From the NCBI GenBank assembly GCA_030247885.1, contig JAPDRO010000006.1:620001-684000 (forward strand): a stretch of DNA of 64,000 nucleotides, read 5' to 3'. A program made the translations under genes and the position numbers. Shown here piece after piece: positions 1 to 12,000 of this stretch. Each line of letters begins with the position of its first letter. Positions within the stretch are counted from its first letter, which is position 1. Source of the stretch: Taxawa tesnikishii (nom. ined.). Taxonomy: Eukaryota; Ascomycota; Dothideomycetes; Dothideales. Below the pieces are notes generated by a model, which was not told the DNA's origin, searched no databases, and worked only from the letters and a program-made list of their open reading frames with translations.

Positions 1-306
1 CCATGAACATCTTCGTTTCCCAATAAAGCAAGCACAAGCTACAAACACGCTGGACTGAGAGCAAGCAGCGGCCTCGATGTACGGAATGCGTGTAAGCTTA
101 TATGCCCTCTCACTCAGCACGGGCTCTTTGGCTGGCTCAAAGCGGTTGTGCCGATCCAGCTCACCATCCCTTTTTGCCTTGTTCGAGCCTATGTCCTCTC
201 CATTCGTCGTGCCGGATCAAGCCTGACATACCCTGCGTGCTATTGGGCTATCGAGCATTGGTGCTGTGAGGGTTTGCACATTGAGCCGTCTGATATGTAA
301 ACGAAC
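1..306. other. Window edge, no gene seen
   Basis: I see no supported gene here. The stretch precedes a decayed FAD monooxygenase that begins at 307 and may contain its old promoter. A 74-codon open frame on the minus strand (240-464) overlaps the relic and has no recognisable content. Confidence 0.5.
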
Positions 307-1120
307 ATGGAAGGTTTCCCGCAACAGGGCGTTTTCGGAATCGCGATTGTTGGCGGCGGTGTTGCTGGACTAGTAACAGTGTGTGCTTTGGGAGTATCAG
401 CGAAGGGTATTATGAAGCTGAAATCTTTGCAGGTAGTAGCAATGCGTGCTCCTAACAGGGACATTACTGTTTATGAGAAGTCGCGGATGGCAAAGGAGAT
501 CGGGCCTTCGATATTACCGCAATCGAATGCTTCAGAGATCATCAAGCAATGGTCAATCCAATCGTCTCTACACCTACGGGAGTTGTTACTTTGGCAGACG
601 GAACAACGCGTCAGGGAGACTTGACCATCGGCGCCGATGGAACACATAGCGCTATCCGTGGCGCAGTACTCCCAGATGCTCCAGAACCAAGTCCAACAGT
701 GCTGTCAACATACCGGTTGCTGATTGACACGACCGAGCTTGAAGGGCTTCCTATGCCAAAGGACGTGTCTGATCCGCAAAACCGCGCAACAACAATGATG
801 ATGGGTCACGAGCGCCGCGTTATCATGGATCCACGACAACGAGGCAAGCTGCTTGGTGTTGGGGCACTGGTACCGGACGAGCACATGTTGGAAAGTTCAG
901 CCGGAAAGTCCTGGATTTCCCAAGGATCGATGGAAAAACTGCTCGACACAATTTGAAGACTTCCTAGATTGGCTGTGTGGTATCTTCGTCCAGATACCTG
1001 ACCAGGCTCTCTGGCAACTGCGGGACATCAATCCTTTGGCCAGATGAGTATACGGACGCGCTATCATCATAGATGATGCCAGTCACGCCATGCTTCCCAC
1101 TCAGGGAGAACCAGCCTGAA
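307..1120 (+). pseudogene. Decayed FAD-dependent monooxygenase (salicylate hydroxylase-like)
   Basis: Remnant of a flavin monooxygenase that would hydroxylate aromatic or polyketide substrates using NAD(P)H and FAD. The N-terminal Rossmann motif reads IAIVGGGVAGL (about 340-375), followed by ITVYEKSRMAKEIG, typical of the family. The central segment is missing: the frame jumps at about 550 to VTLADGTTRQGDLTIGADGT, normally more than 100 residues further on. The reading frame shifts again near 950 (FEDFLDW, ALWQLRDINPL). After an in-frame TGA at about 1045 come the remains of the second FAD motif (DASHAMLPTQGE, where GDAAHAMLPTQGQ is usual) at about 1073-1110, and then another stop. A functional FAD enzyme of about 400-450 residues cannot be assembled, because introns alone do not supply the missing centre. 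Family assignment is firm; calling it a pseudogene is also well supported. Confidence 0.8.
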
Positions 1121-1707
1121 TCGTGGGGAAAGAGCTTGTAAATCGCGCGCCAAAGCTCTCGTCAATGAGCGCTTTGACCACTTCGTTGCACTCAATCCTC
1201 TCTGTGGCACCTCGGCTTCTTTCTACGTCTCCAACTTCTATTGCTTGATTCTTCCATCGCTACCCCAGCCTATCTGTCTCCTTTGCGATACAGAGAGATC
1301 GAATCCCTGTCCTCGATGCATGAAACACGATAAGGTTTAGTTAGATTGTCTGACGCTCTCCCACTTTCGTCAATGCTTCTGTACTTCTTCTCTCGAAAAG
1401 GGGAGCTCTACACTAGTTTGAATTACAAGGTGCATGGAGCACGGCCATGCAGCTAGGTCTGGCCTGTTAGGAGTCTCCAGAATTAATCAAAATCTGCCTT
1501 GTGGTAGGATACCGATGGTATCTCCAAGAGCACATCCGGTACGCTGAGTATCACAACCACCCTCCTGGTACCTAGGGATAGAGCGTCCGACAACCACGGC
1601 TCATTTCTGAGAGGAACAGGTCCATTGACCTCGGGTGCCGGCACTTGTAGTAGATCAACAGTCAGTTGTTCATATCTAAAGGTTGGCGCAGTTCATCTGA
1701 ATAAGTC
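1121..1707. other. Intergenic, about 590 bp
   Basis: Between the monooxygenase relic and the rhodopsin-like gene. I see no gene, tRNA or repeat. It should hold the promoter of the gene starting at 1708. Confidence 0.4.
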
Positions 1708-3233
1708 ATGCTTCCTATATCCTGCGAACCTTTAATAATGGACACTACAAACCGTATTGAACTCTCGAATAAGGGTTCGTCTTTATACTGGGTTGGCGTC
1801 ATTCTGCCCACTGTCGCATATCTGGCGTTCATACTCCGCTCTGCGTGGAGATGGAAGCGCAAGCAGTTGGGCATAGACGATTGGATGCTTTTCTTTGCAG
1901 TAGTAAGCTGCATCCGAGCAAACGAGGACGTATCAAGAAGCTCAAACTATTCAGGTTATACTAATTCTTCAGACCACTTTCGGCTTTGCAGGTGAGCTGC
2001 TATCTCTTGCTCAGAAATCCCCTCGCTAAGACATCGACTCTGGCAGCTCTCAGTCATGGCTTTGGCAAGCACGCAGCGGAGTTGAGTCTTGAGGATCTGC
2101 ACCTTGCGTTAATGGTAAGGTCTCTCTAGCTTCCGAACAGCATAGAGTAGGCTTACCATTTACAGTACTTCTGGATGATGCAGATTACTTACAAGCTTCT
2201 CGTGTGCTTCGTCAAGTTGCATTTCCTCTTCCTTTACCTGAGGGTTTTTGTGATTCCAAAATTCCAACTCCTGGTCAAGATTCTCATGGCTGTCTCAATC
2301 ATCGGCTCATCTGGGTTTGCAGTCGCGACAGCCATGCAATGTACCCCTTACCAGCGGGCCTGGAACAAGACGATCGCCGGAAGCTGCATGAACAAAAGGC
2401 TCTTGTGGTACGGCCACGCTGCTGGACATGCTTTCCTCGATGTTTTGATATTTGTCATGCCGATTCCGCTGATCAAGTCCTTGAACCTACCGGCGTCGCG
2501 AAGATGGGGACTTGCTTCTGTGTTCGCATTGGGTGGCTTGTAAGTTTTTGCAACATCGCGATTAATGAGGGTCATGCACAGAGACTAACGGGCACCAGTG
2601 TATGTGCTACAAGCATCGTGCGAATGACCCAATTGGCTCCCTCGTCTAAATCCAATGACCCAACCTGTGAGTACGTTTCAAAGCTTTCCACAACAGACAC
2701 TGACAAGCACAAGGGGAAGCTATGACGCCACAGTATGGACTCAAATCGAGTCTTCAGTATCTGTCATCACTGCATGCCTTACCGCTCTGCGCGGTCCTTT
2801 CTTGGAGGCATTCCGCCGTATCCGCCGTCAACCGGTGCCCACTCCTATCGAACACCGGCACGAAATCACGTGGCCTCAACGCTCCTACGTCACAGCAGAC
2901 CCGTATCCTACAGCAGGTCGAAAGTCATGGTACGAAACAGTTCTTGAACGCAGATTCACGGCAGAGACGAAGCACAGCAGGTGCTCCAGTCAAGAGAGAA
3001 TTGTTGGAATCGTCAAGACTACGGAGATCCAGATTACGCACGGTGCGGTAAAAGACGGGGATCTTGAAGAAGAAAACATGGAGAGCAGGTCGACGAAGTC
3101 AGCTGCACAGAGCGTGAAATCAATGCGGCGTACACGGGAACTGTCGGATGCTTGGTCTCACTTCAGTGTCCCTTTGCCTCTTTCGGTGTTACCGAACCAG
3201 CCGCAACAGACGGATATGGAACGCGGACGGTGA
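1708..3233 (+). CDS. Fungal rhodopsin-like (Pth11/SAT4-type) integral membrane protein
   Basis: Predicted plasma-membrane protein of the fungus-specific seven-helix family with the rhodopsin domain; members are orphan receptors or sensors. Exons inferred from splice sites and frame: 1708-1902, 1973-1991, 2047-2114, 2166-2539, 2599-2666, 2734-3233. The joined protein is open throughout (about 407 aa). Family hallmarks are the first helix followed by LGIDDWMLFFAV, the loop motif LSHGFGKHAAEL, KLHFLFLYLRVF, the cysteine loop CTPYQRAWN...GSC, VMPIPLIKSLNLPASRRWG, and the last helix TQIESSVSVITACL. The second exon is only 19 nt. The C-terminal tail from about 2810 is polar and Arg/Ser-rich, as usual for a cytoplasmic tail. 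The start could also be ATG 1738. It has no CFEM domain. The ligand is unknown. Confidence 0.8.
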
Positions 3234-3306
3234 TCACCTGTATTTTAGGGCTCCTTTGTCAGTTCACGACAAGCTACGTTACTAGCCATCATGGACTCAT
3301 GTGCTA

Positions 3307-3921
3307 CTATAGCAACTCGGAAACGTTCACACGCGAGGATACGCTATGGGACGTACCATATTTGGCGAAGACCTTCCCTGCCCCCATATCCTCCGTCTCC
3401 ACTCCCATTGCCACACCTCCGGTCTGCGCGTTCGGCTTGTACTTGCAGAGGTATGCAAAAGTCCACGAGGCTGGAACAGCTCCTCGTTCACGCGGTCCGA
3501 AGACCCTGTTTGCCCAATATCTAGACTGTACCTGTCCAGTGATCACGAAGGGTAGAGTGGCAGCCTTGGTGATGAGTTTGACGCCAGGAAATGGGACAGC
3601 GAACTGTACGTTGCCTATGCAGCCTCCCGTAATGACCACGGCCTTAACGTAGGGGATGCCATTGTGGATGCGGCGTCGAAATTCTCGATGAAGCGGAGGA
3701 ATGTCTAAGCCGCGTTTTCGATGACTGGGATGGCGGTGTGGAATCATGATGGGGCATGGAAGGAGTGCTGGCTTCTCAGGTGGGCAGGGAAGGTAGATGA
3801 CATCGTTGACGAGGAGAGAGATGTTGTCCGTTGCTTGCTTCCAGGAGGTTGGGCAGTCCGAGATGACTTCGTCCGGTGCGCAATCTCGTTCGTCGGCATC
3901 TGTGCCAGAATTGAGGGACAT
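3307..3921 (-). CDS. Uncharacterised open frame (doubtful)
   Basis: A 204-codon open frame with no recognised domain, rich in Pro, Val and Gly and without membrane segments or a signal peptide that I can see. The opposite strand is also open over much of the same stretch (3152-3652), so openness alone is weak evidence. It lies tail-to-tail with the rhodopsin-like gene, which ends at 3233. I do not recognise it, and it may be non-coding. Confidence 0.2.
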   Translation of the reverse strand: MSLNSGTDADERDCAPDEVISDCPTSWKQATDNISLLVNDVIYLPCPPEKPALLPCPIMIPHRHPSHRKRGLDIPPLHREFRRRIHNGIPYVKAVVITGGCIGNVQFAVPFPGVKLITKAATLPFVITGQVQSRYWANRVFGPRERGAVPASWTFAYLCKYKPNAQTGGVAMGVETEDMGAGKVFAKYGTSHSVSSRVNVSELL

Positions 3922-4196
3922 ATTAGGCTATGCCGCGGGATGTATAAGGACAAGAGTGAGGGGTGAACGAGTGAAGTCGCCGGAGACGAACACAGAAGGG
4001 ATGTATGTTGGCCGTTCCCCAACAGCAAGGTAATCGCGACTCGCTGACTATTGTTGCAAGGCAGGAGCAACGCCGTCACATCCGCATATATACGTGCATT
4101 TCAGGTGCAGAATTGTGTGATCTCAAAGGCAATACATCCATGCAAGAGGGTTTCATTATCAAGAATAAGATCGCATTTGCTACTTATGATATTCGT

Positions 4197-5148
4197 CTAG
4201 CCGCGACGTCTTGTCGTTGGAGTGGCTCGCTTGGGCGAAGAAGCGTCAACGCTACTGCTCATTGCAATGGCCTCCTTGCCCGGCTGTTCGATCTTGCTGG
4301 AGGTGGTCTTGCGGCTGCTTGGGCTCTTCCAGTAGTAGACCATCTGTGCAGCCAAGACGGCATTAAGCACAAAGCCAGCGACGAAGCCGTACAGAATCAG
4401 TTTGTCGTCGACTTCCTGCAGGGTGGTGAAGATGCGGGAAAGCGATCCCACGAGGTAGTTGAAGACCTTTGTCGCCCTGCGTCAGCTTTGTGCCATCTTT
4501 GTATGAAACTTGAGTGATGTAGCCAGGAGCTCGACTTACCGCGAAAGCGCTCAGCTGTCCGGTTCCACCCTGCTGCCACACAGCCAAGATCTGCGGCACC
4601 TTGCTCGCGACACCCAGCACACCCGCACCCGCCTGCAAATATCCCATTGTCTTCATACCTAGCACGTTGTCACTGAATAGGGCATATCCCGCCGCCGCCA
4701 GGCCTGCGACAAACACTGCTGCCGCCGGTCCCTTGCCGCTATACTGCAGCACCAAAACCGCAATGGCGACATTCTGGATTGCGATGAGCGCCGTCTCGCC
4801 GTAGGTGCTGAAGGGGAACTGCTGGCGGTAGTTGTATGCTAAGGAGACGAGGTAAGAAGCCGTCTCAAGGGCGTATGCGAGGAAGGAAATTCCCTCAGCT
4901 GATTGCGAGTTCAGGAGCTTCAGGAGTTGAGGGATCTTGACGATGGATGCTGCGCCAATGATACCAATGCCCAGACTCTTTGAGATGGCGAGCTTGAGGC
5001 AGGAGGCATCGGTCAGGGTGACATCGTAGAGGAGAGTTTTGTAGCAGTGGTTGCCCAGAAGTGAGATGGCAGCGTCGCGAATCGGTGCGGGGAGGTTGTG
5101 CGTAACTGGCTGAAGCAGCGGACGGATGGCTGACTCGAGTTTGTCCAT
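4197..5148 (-). CDS. MPU1: Mannose-P-dolichol utilization defect 1 homolog (MPU1, PQ-loop)
   Basis: ER multi-pass membrane protein needed for use of dolichol-phosphate mannose and glucose in N-glycan and GPI assembly. Two exons: 5148-4540 and 4466-4197, with a 73-nt intron; the joined 292-aa protein is open. Two PQ-loop repeats are visible: SIVKIPQLLKLLNSQSAEGIS (about residues 70-90) and SKVPQILAVWQQGGTGQLSAF. The junction gives the conserved LSAFAVFNYLVGSLSRIFTTLQEVDDK. The tail is Ser/Thr/Lys-rich and ends TPTTRRRG. The ATG at 5148 is chosen because the N-terminus MDKLESAIRPLL matches the usual family start; an upstream in-frame Met at 5292 would add 48 unconserved residues. The length fits the family. 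It is transcribed divergently from the hydrolase gene at 5636. Confidence 0.9.
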
Positions 5149-5635
5149 GTTGATTGGTATGTTTGTTGAGGAAAGTGGTGTATTCGAAGGGGTGAAGTCG
5201 AGTAATGGCGTATGCAAGTGTCTTGTTGTTGCTACGTGGAATGAAGGCAGGGGAGCGCTGACTTGCATGTGAGCTTGCCAAGACTGCGTCATTCGTCTGG
5301 CAGAACTCTTTCACACTACTGCTCACTGCTTACCGCCCTTGCTAGCGTAGTTGAAGGGGAAATTCAAGTCTTTCCCGTATCTCTGTCCTTCCCTACCCCA
5401 GCCAGCAGCGCAGCTCCTTGGCCTCCTGAGCTAAGGTGCACAAGAAGCACGAGAAGGTTCAGTGGTTGCGGTCTTGGCGGTTGACTCCGTAACTTTCCAA
5501 CTCCGTTGATGATCGACCATACTCCGATATCCGACATGAGCGGCACAGCACCTGTACTGTATATACACATGCGCGAGCGCTATACTTAGGCTTTTCGTCA
5601 CAAATCTAGTCTGCCCGCAGACACACCACGTTTGT
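5149..5635. other. Divergent promoter region
   Basis: 487 bp between the heads of MPU1 (minus) and the beta-lactamase-like gene (plus); it presumably carries both promoters. A possible TATA element (tgtatatac) lies at 5559-5567, about 70 bp before the downstream ATG. No coding sequence is supported. Confidence 0.4.
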
Positions 5636-7578
5636 ATGCCAGTGATGTTTACGATGAATCTCCCAACTCGAGTACTGAGCGTTCTTCCTTTCGTTTATCT
5701 GGGAAGTTGCTCGGGCCAATTTCAAGTACCCCTCACCGGTAGCACCATCTCCTCCAGCACGCCTTTCACTCCAAGCATCGATCAGTTCGTGGAAGACACC
5801 CTGAAAGACTGGCATACTCCCGGCATTGCTGTTGCTGTTGTGCATGAGAATCAGACCTGGGCAAGGGTAAGACAGTTCTACCGCTTCGATGTTCTCTTCG
5901 ACGTAGAGTCATGCATCGAGGACATGCGCGTTCATTCTCCTGGGTGCCATTAATGACGGTGGAGAACTATGATCTCGTTTCCTGTTTCCTATCAACGTTG
6001 GGTTCCTTTATCCTTTCTCTATTTTACTGTGCAACATGCTTCTTGTTCACAATCCGCCCCGGTTCCACTTTTACCGCAACCTAACCTTTTCTGAAGGGGT
6101 ACGGCTATGCCGTTTTATCAGACGACCCTGACAGCGAGAATGAGCCCTTCACGCCACATACTCTGACCCAATGCGGATCCACGACGAAGTCGTTTACAGC
6201 CTCAGCGGTCGGACTGCTGGTGGACAGCAACACGACCTACAAGGACATCACCTGGGACACCCTCATTCACGAACTAACAGAGGACTTTGTGATGGAAGAT
6301 GACTACCTGACGAATCACATTACCCTCGAGGACGCATTGAGTCACCGCACTGGCCTGCCTCGACATGACATGACCTGGCTCAACGGCAACGGCAGCATCA
6401 AAGAAATGGTTCAGACCCTCCGCTATTTGCCTACCAGTGCTGAGTTCCGTACGGAATGGCAGTATTCCAACCTCATGTACAGCACTGTGGCATACGCTTT
6501 GGAAACGATCACGGGCATGTGGCATGGTGATATCTTCAGGGAGTGGCTTTGGGGGCCTCTTGGAATGAACGAAACGTACTACACAGTGTCCGAAGCACAG
6601 GAGTGTCAGGTCAAGAGCCCTGGTTGTAAGCTGGCACTCAGCTACGTCTGGAACAACGATACGTCCAAGCATGAAGAAGTCCCACTCGAGTCCATCAATC
6701 CTGGAAGTGGAGCCGGCGGCGTCATCTCTAACGTGGTTGACTACAGCAAGTGGATCCGCACGCTCATGTACGAGTCTGATCCCCTCTCCGCCGCTGGTCA
6801 TGCCGCACTCAAGTCACCACGCTCCGTTGTGTCAGTGAAAGAATTCCCCTACACAGGCCCGACGTTCTATGGCCTGGGCCTTATCGGATCAGTCTATCAG
6901 GGTGAGAGAATTTTCGAGCACAACGGTGCAACCCTCGGTTATTTCTCGCGCATGGTGTTCCTTCCCGATCGCAAATGGGGTGTCGTAACACTGCAGAATT
7001 CATGGAGTAACGCTCAAGACGTCATCGTCTGGAGACTGATCGACGAGTTTTTGGGCGTGCCGAAGAAGGACATGGCCAAGGCTAATGAGCAGTAAGGCTG
7101 GCCTAGCTTTTGTTCTTTCTTGTTGCTCACTGTGTATAGTTACCACAACAGGAGTGCCAGACAAGAGAAGGAATTGTCCAGCCTCCCTTCGAGATTGTAT
7201 CCAGATACGCCACGCATTCCCATTGCCCCGGCCCTGTCTATCCTAGCCTACACCGGCACCTACCATCATCCAGCCTACCACAACATCACTCTCAGCATTA
7301 GTCCGCCCTCGTCAGTCTCGTCTTCCGCTCACACCTCAGGCAATGGACCCTTCCCGCTGTATGGAGCCTTGAAATACTGGAAAGTGTCACTAATAATGCA
7401 CCATGTCTCCGGCGAACACTGGCTTGCAGAGTACCGGATGAACACGTATGATTCGAAGCTGCCAATGTCATACACCAAAGCCAAATTTGAGGTCGGTGCG
7501 GATGGCAGGGTGGAGAGCATGAGCGTTGTAGCGGAGGAGAAGCTGGCGGGGAAGGAGAGGGGTGGATCAACTTTGTGA
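5636..7578 (+). CDS. Secreted beta-lactamase-family serine hydrolase
   Basis: Class C beta-lactamase/esterase-fold enzyme, probably secreted; fungal members are usually esterases, transesterases or peptidases, and the substrate cannot be read from sequence. Three exons: 5636-5866, 6097-7091, 7140-7578, giving an open 554-aa protein. A signal peptide is likely within the first 28 residues (LPTRVLSVLPFVYLGSCSG). Catalytic motifs are SxxK as STTKSF (nucleophile Ser, about residue 107), YxN as YSN in WQYSNLMYS, and HNGATLG in place of the KTG box. The third exon encodes a C-terminal DUF3471-like beta domain (LAYTGTYHHPAYHNITL). The first intron is 230 nt, several times longer than most here. Three nearby Met codons (5636, 5645, 5654) are possible starts. 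Confidence 0.85.
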
Positions 7579-9013
7579 AGGTGGCTTGAGAGGGAAAGCT
7601 TCGGAGGTCGATGTTCGTGTCACTCAGCTTGGCCGACCGAGTGATTGTGTAGCTGGGTCAAGGGCCAGATTTGCAACTCAAGAATTGCCGTATATTCTCA
7701 GAGGACAGGGCTGATAATCACGTTTTGTTGAAAGCACTGCTTTTTGCCCAACTTGCTTGTCCGCAATGATACAGCATTTTCCAGACCTCCGATCCGTTCA
7801 ACATACAACGTTCTCAGCAAGCAGTTCGAGTTTTATATTAGCCAGCTCTCACAATCTGCATTGCCGAGGCGTACTCACCCTGCGAAGAGCAACACAATGA
7901 TCGAACAAGCTACACACGCCTTTCGGACGAGCGAGCGGCCGGCGACGCGTCCACTCCTGTAGCAGCAGCTCGAGGGGTGCGGAGTGCAGTCTTACGCGCT
8001 TGCATTACGACAGGCAACTATTGCAACGCTGACTGCGTTCGTGAGAACAAAGCTCTGAAGTCCAAATTGCGGTCCTGCTGTCTTGGGGGCAGTCTGTAGA
8101 GCATTCTATTGGCCGAGTCTCATGTTAGCATCCCGCCAACTGCTGTTGTTAGGCAGCGGTTGCGCCAGCACATCTGCATGTACGCATCAAAAGCAGGCGT
8201 GGGATGCAACATGCTTGCTTGCGGTGCTTAGCGGCCGCTATTTAGGTAGTAGAAGCATGGCGGTTGAGCGTGATGACGCCTGAACGATGGTTAACTTGAC
8301 TTGCAACGGCAGTCGGTCAGGCCGTGAAACCGCTTGTTGAGAGCACCGCTTGTGTGACGGTGCTGCGAACCAGCCAAAGAAACGGCATGTATTAGTAGGA
8401 ATGGGAGTAGATTTACCTCGATGAAAGTGCAGTGGAATTCGCAGTCGCGTCGCGAGTGCACGCATTCCAAAGCCCCTTACCTCACGCGTGAACCATCTAC
8501 TGTCTGCAAGCAGAAGCAGAAACACCAACACCGACACCGATACCAACACCAACTCGACGAAAGACAGTTGCCATTTCGTACTACGCTGTATCAGCTATGT
8601 GCATCGCAACCATCGTCTCGCGCATCATCAGCAAAAGGTTCCACCAACGCCAGCTTCGAGCTAGAGGGTATCAGCAACATGGCCCGTGAAAGCGACGCCA
8701 AAGCAAGTCCCCATCCACTCATCGTCAGCAAAGCGCAGTGCAACGCCAAAGTTTCTGTTTTCGAAGCAAATCCACTAAGAGCATTCATCATGATCGTCGC
8801 AAGTCTGAGAAAGGAAAGTCGTCTGAATAGAAAGGTCCCATCCGCTATGCCCGGAACTAGCAATGACGTCTCTCGAGCGATCATTCATCCTGGAAGACCA
8901 CCGGAGCGTACGCCAACGAGACCTATCGAAGCGTTCACCAGCGCGTACAGTCGCATACTAAGGACCGTGCTGGGAGCCAGGCATAGGAGTGGGACGTGTT
9001 ATCAAGAGAACTC
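7579..9013. other. Intergenic, about 1.4 kb
   Basis: Tail-to-tail gap between the hydrolase (plus) and the EVE gene (minus). No coding region, tRNA or clear repeat is supported. A long plus-strand open frame starting at 8421 runs into the EVE gene and is its antisense shadow. Confidence 0.4.
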
Positions 9014-12000
9014 CTACGCGCCGTCGCCGACAACGCGAGCGATGTTGTCGATGGTGTCCACGACTTCCTCCGCCATGGCAGCAAGAGGGTTCGGGAAAGA
9101 GGAGGGGACCATGGAACCGGAAGAGCCTGGACGGTCGGTACCACGGGAAGAAGGACGGGCAGATCCAGCGCGCGTAGATGCACGAACAGAACCGGCACGG
9201 GAGGAGGCGCGTACAGAGGGAGCACGAGAGCCAGCGCGTGCGCTGCCGCGTGAAGCGGGGCGAGAAGAGGCACGCGCGGAGGGGGCAGCGGAGCCGGCAC
9301 GCGACCTGACCTTGTTGGCGTCTTGCAGCAGGACAGGCGGTTCTGTAGGGACAATGATAGAGTCAGGAGCAGCGTCAACGGCCGGGGCCTTGCTGGCCCC
9401 ACGGGAGACGGCACGCACAGCGCTCCCGAGGATGCTCTCCGCGGCGGACTCGATGGAAGCCAGAATACCGCTTGGACGTCCGACAATGCCAGATGGAGCA
9501 GCGACCTCTGTGCTTGGGATCGGCGCAGCATCTCCCACGATGCTGTCCATGAGGCCGGCCAGACCACTGCTGCTGCCCTCATCTTGGGCAGCGCCCTTGG
9601 CACCTACATCCTCATGTGGAGCCTCTGCATTATGCTGGGGAATCTTGCTAGCCAGACCGGAAAGATGAGAGACATCTCCAGTCTCCAGAGCTACGGTCTG
9701 CGCCTCGTCGATGCTGTCGGGAGGATTGAAGGCCGCAGCGAAGTCGTCAATGGCTGCTCCGCCAGATGCGCCAGCATCACCAGTCTCACCGTCTTCCTCA
9801 ACAAGCTCGTTCAGGACGAACTTCCACTCAGCGGGGAGACTTTACAGACGCTCAGGCGGGACTGCTTGAGAAGCTCCATGTTCGCCAGAGCTTCGCCGGA
9901 CTTGCCGTACTGCTGGAGGTCTTTAAGCGCAACCTTGTTGGGGAACTTGCGAACGAACTTGACGTGGACGAGCTGCCACTTGGGATTCTTGGGGTTGGAC
10001 TTGGCATCGTAGTACGGGCTGGACTTGTCGAACGCAGTGGGGTCCGTGGAGACCTCCTGAACAATCTGCATGATTCCGACAATGCCTGGGACCTTGGTGT
10101 TCGACTCGTAGAAGAAAGCGTAGTCACCGACCTTCATCTCGCGCATGTTCTTCTGGGCCTGGTTGTTGCGGATTCCTAGGTCGGTCGTTAGTCAAGGATA
10201 CTCAACAAGTAACGAAAGAAGTCACTCACCCTCCCATGGTTCTGGCTCGGCCTTGGAGCGCAAGTCGTCGATCGTGAACTTCACATCCACCTGAGTTCCG
10301 TTAGCTGTCTGCTCGAGACGAGACTCCGGCTCGGCCTTCATGAGCCAGTAGTCGCGATGCGCGTCGGTGTCGAGTTCATCGGGGACCTCGGTCGTTGCTT
10401 CAGTCGGGTTAGTTGGGCCAGAGTCGTCAACGCCGTCTTCCTCAGCTACTGCAGTAAGCTTCGTCTTCTTGCCCTTGCTAGCTGCAGCAGTAGCCTTACG
10501 CTTGCGTCCAGCAGTAGGGACAGCGAGAAGGGCGTCGTCAACATCCTCAGTCATCTCAGTGTCACGCTGAGCGTCAGTCTCGGCTTCAGTGTCCTTGGTC
10601 GCCTTCTTTCCACGAGCTTGACGCTTTGGGGCCGGGGCATCTTCGCCGTCAGTCACGACAGTATCGTCTTCGACTTTACGAGCTGGTCGACCGCGCTTCT
10701 TGGGAGTAATCTTGACTTCTACCTTCGGCGTAGCGGCAGCGGCATTCTTAGCACCTCGACCGCGACGGAGGGCAGCAGGTTGGGTGTCGACATCAGTGTC
10801 TGGCTCCACCGTGACCTTGCCCTTTCTCTTGTTCCGCTTGTCCGTAGCTGGCGCTGGCTCGTCCTCGCGCTCCTCGACTGGTTCTTCTGTCTTAGCTTTC
10901 TTCGCAGGACGACCACGCTTCTTAGGTGTAGCGGCTTCGGTAGCGACGGGAGGTTTGGCGTCTTCATCCGGTTGAGGCTCTGGCTCAGCATGGCCTTTGC
11001 CCTTGGGACGGCCACGCTTCTTGGGAGTAGGAGCCAGCTCGACAGGAGGTCCAGCCTCCAGCTCAAGATCTGGCTGAGCAGCAGCTTTGCCTTTAGCACG
11101 ACCACGCTTGCCAGTGGCAACAGGAGCCTCTTCGGCGGTAGGCTCTGGTTCAGGTACAGCCTTCGCGTTCTTGTTTCCCCACGAGTCTTCCTGGCGGTGC
11201 CAGACTGTGGCTCAGGCTCAAACTCGACCTCGTTTTCGGTCTCAGTGGCAGCCTTGCCTCGTCCACGTCCACGAGCCTTAGGAGGTGGAAGATCCTCAGT
11301 AGCAGACTGGTCAATATCCTCGACGGGCTCAGCAGTCGCTGCGGCTTTTCCCTTGCCACGCTTCTTTGTCTTAGACTCCTCTGAGGCTGGCTCTGGCTCG
11401 GGGGCGGCGGCCTTGTTAGAGCGAGTCGTGCGTGTGGTGGCTGGAGTTGGTACAGGCTCCACCTCCTCAGTGTTCCTGACGGTAACGGCAGCCTTAGGCT
11501 GTCTACCACGCTTCTTTGATGCTGGTGTCTCGACCGGCTCCGGTTCGGTGGTAGTGGTCACGTTTCTGGTCGATCTTCCGCGACGAGCACCTGGTTGGGG
11601 TTCTTCAACGGCAGTATCCTCGACTGGCACCTTGCCATGACGGCCACGCTTTGCAACAGGCGCATCTGCGACAGTCTTTTCCTCCTCTTCAGCGGCGTTT
11701 TCGAGGGCTGTTGCGGTGTTCTGAGCAGTGGCTTTGCCTGGACGGCCACGCTTCTTAGGCTCAACCTTCTGCGGCTCGACCGTCTCTGGTTGCATGAGCT
11801 CTTCGGCAGCCTCTTCAATGACTTCGTCCGCTTTGGCACGCGCAGGACGGCCTCTCTTCTTGGGCGCCAGCGCGGTTGGCGCGTCGGCAGCCGTGGCTTG
11901 GGCTTTGGTTGTGGTAGTTGTCTTTGCTTTCTTTGACGATGACTGCTCAGCAGCAGATGAAGCAGCAACGCCGCGCTTGGAGCGAGTGGAAGCGGCAGTG

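Noticed and set aside
5331-5365. Similarity of about 30 bp to 16889-16923 (accgcccttgct...)
   Set aside because: The exact match is only 12 bases, and many such 12-mers are expected by chance in 64 kb.
8421-9668. 415-codon plus-strand open frame
   Set aside because: Overlaps the antisense of the EVE gene's second exon; its Arg/Ala/Glu-rich repeats are the complement of the Ser/Arg repeat tail, and the part outside the gene has no recognisable domain.
9014-10175. EVE gene 3' part as a separate gene
   Set aside because: The C-terminal frame continues the conserved EVE sequence directly across the G4 run at 9833-9836, so it belongs to the same gene.
10357-11640. 427-codon plus-strand open frame
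   Set aside because: Antisense shadow of the AT-hook array; the low-complexity coding strand lacks stops on the other strand.
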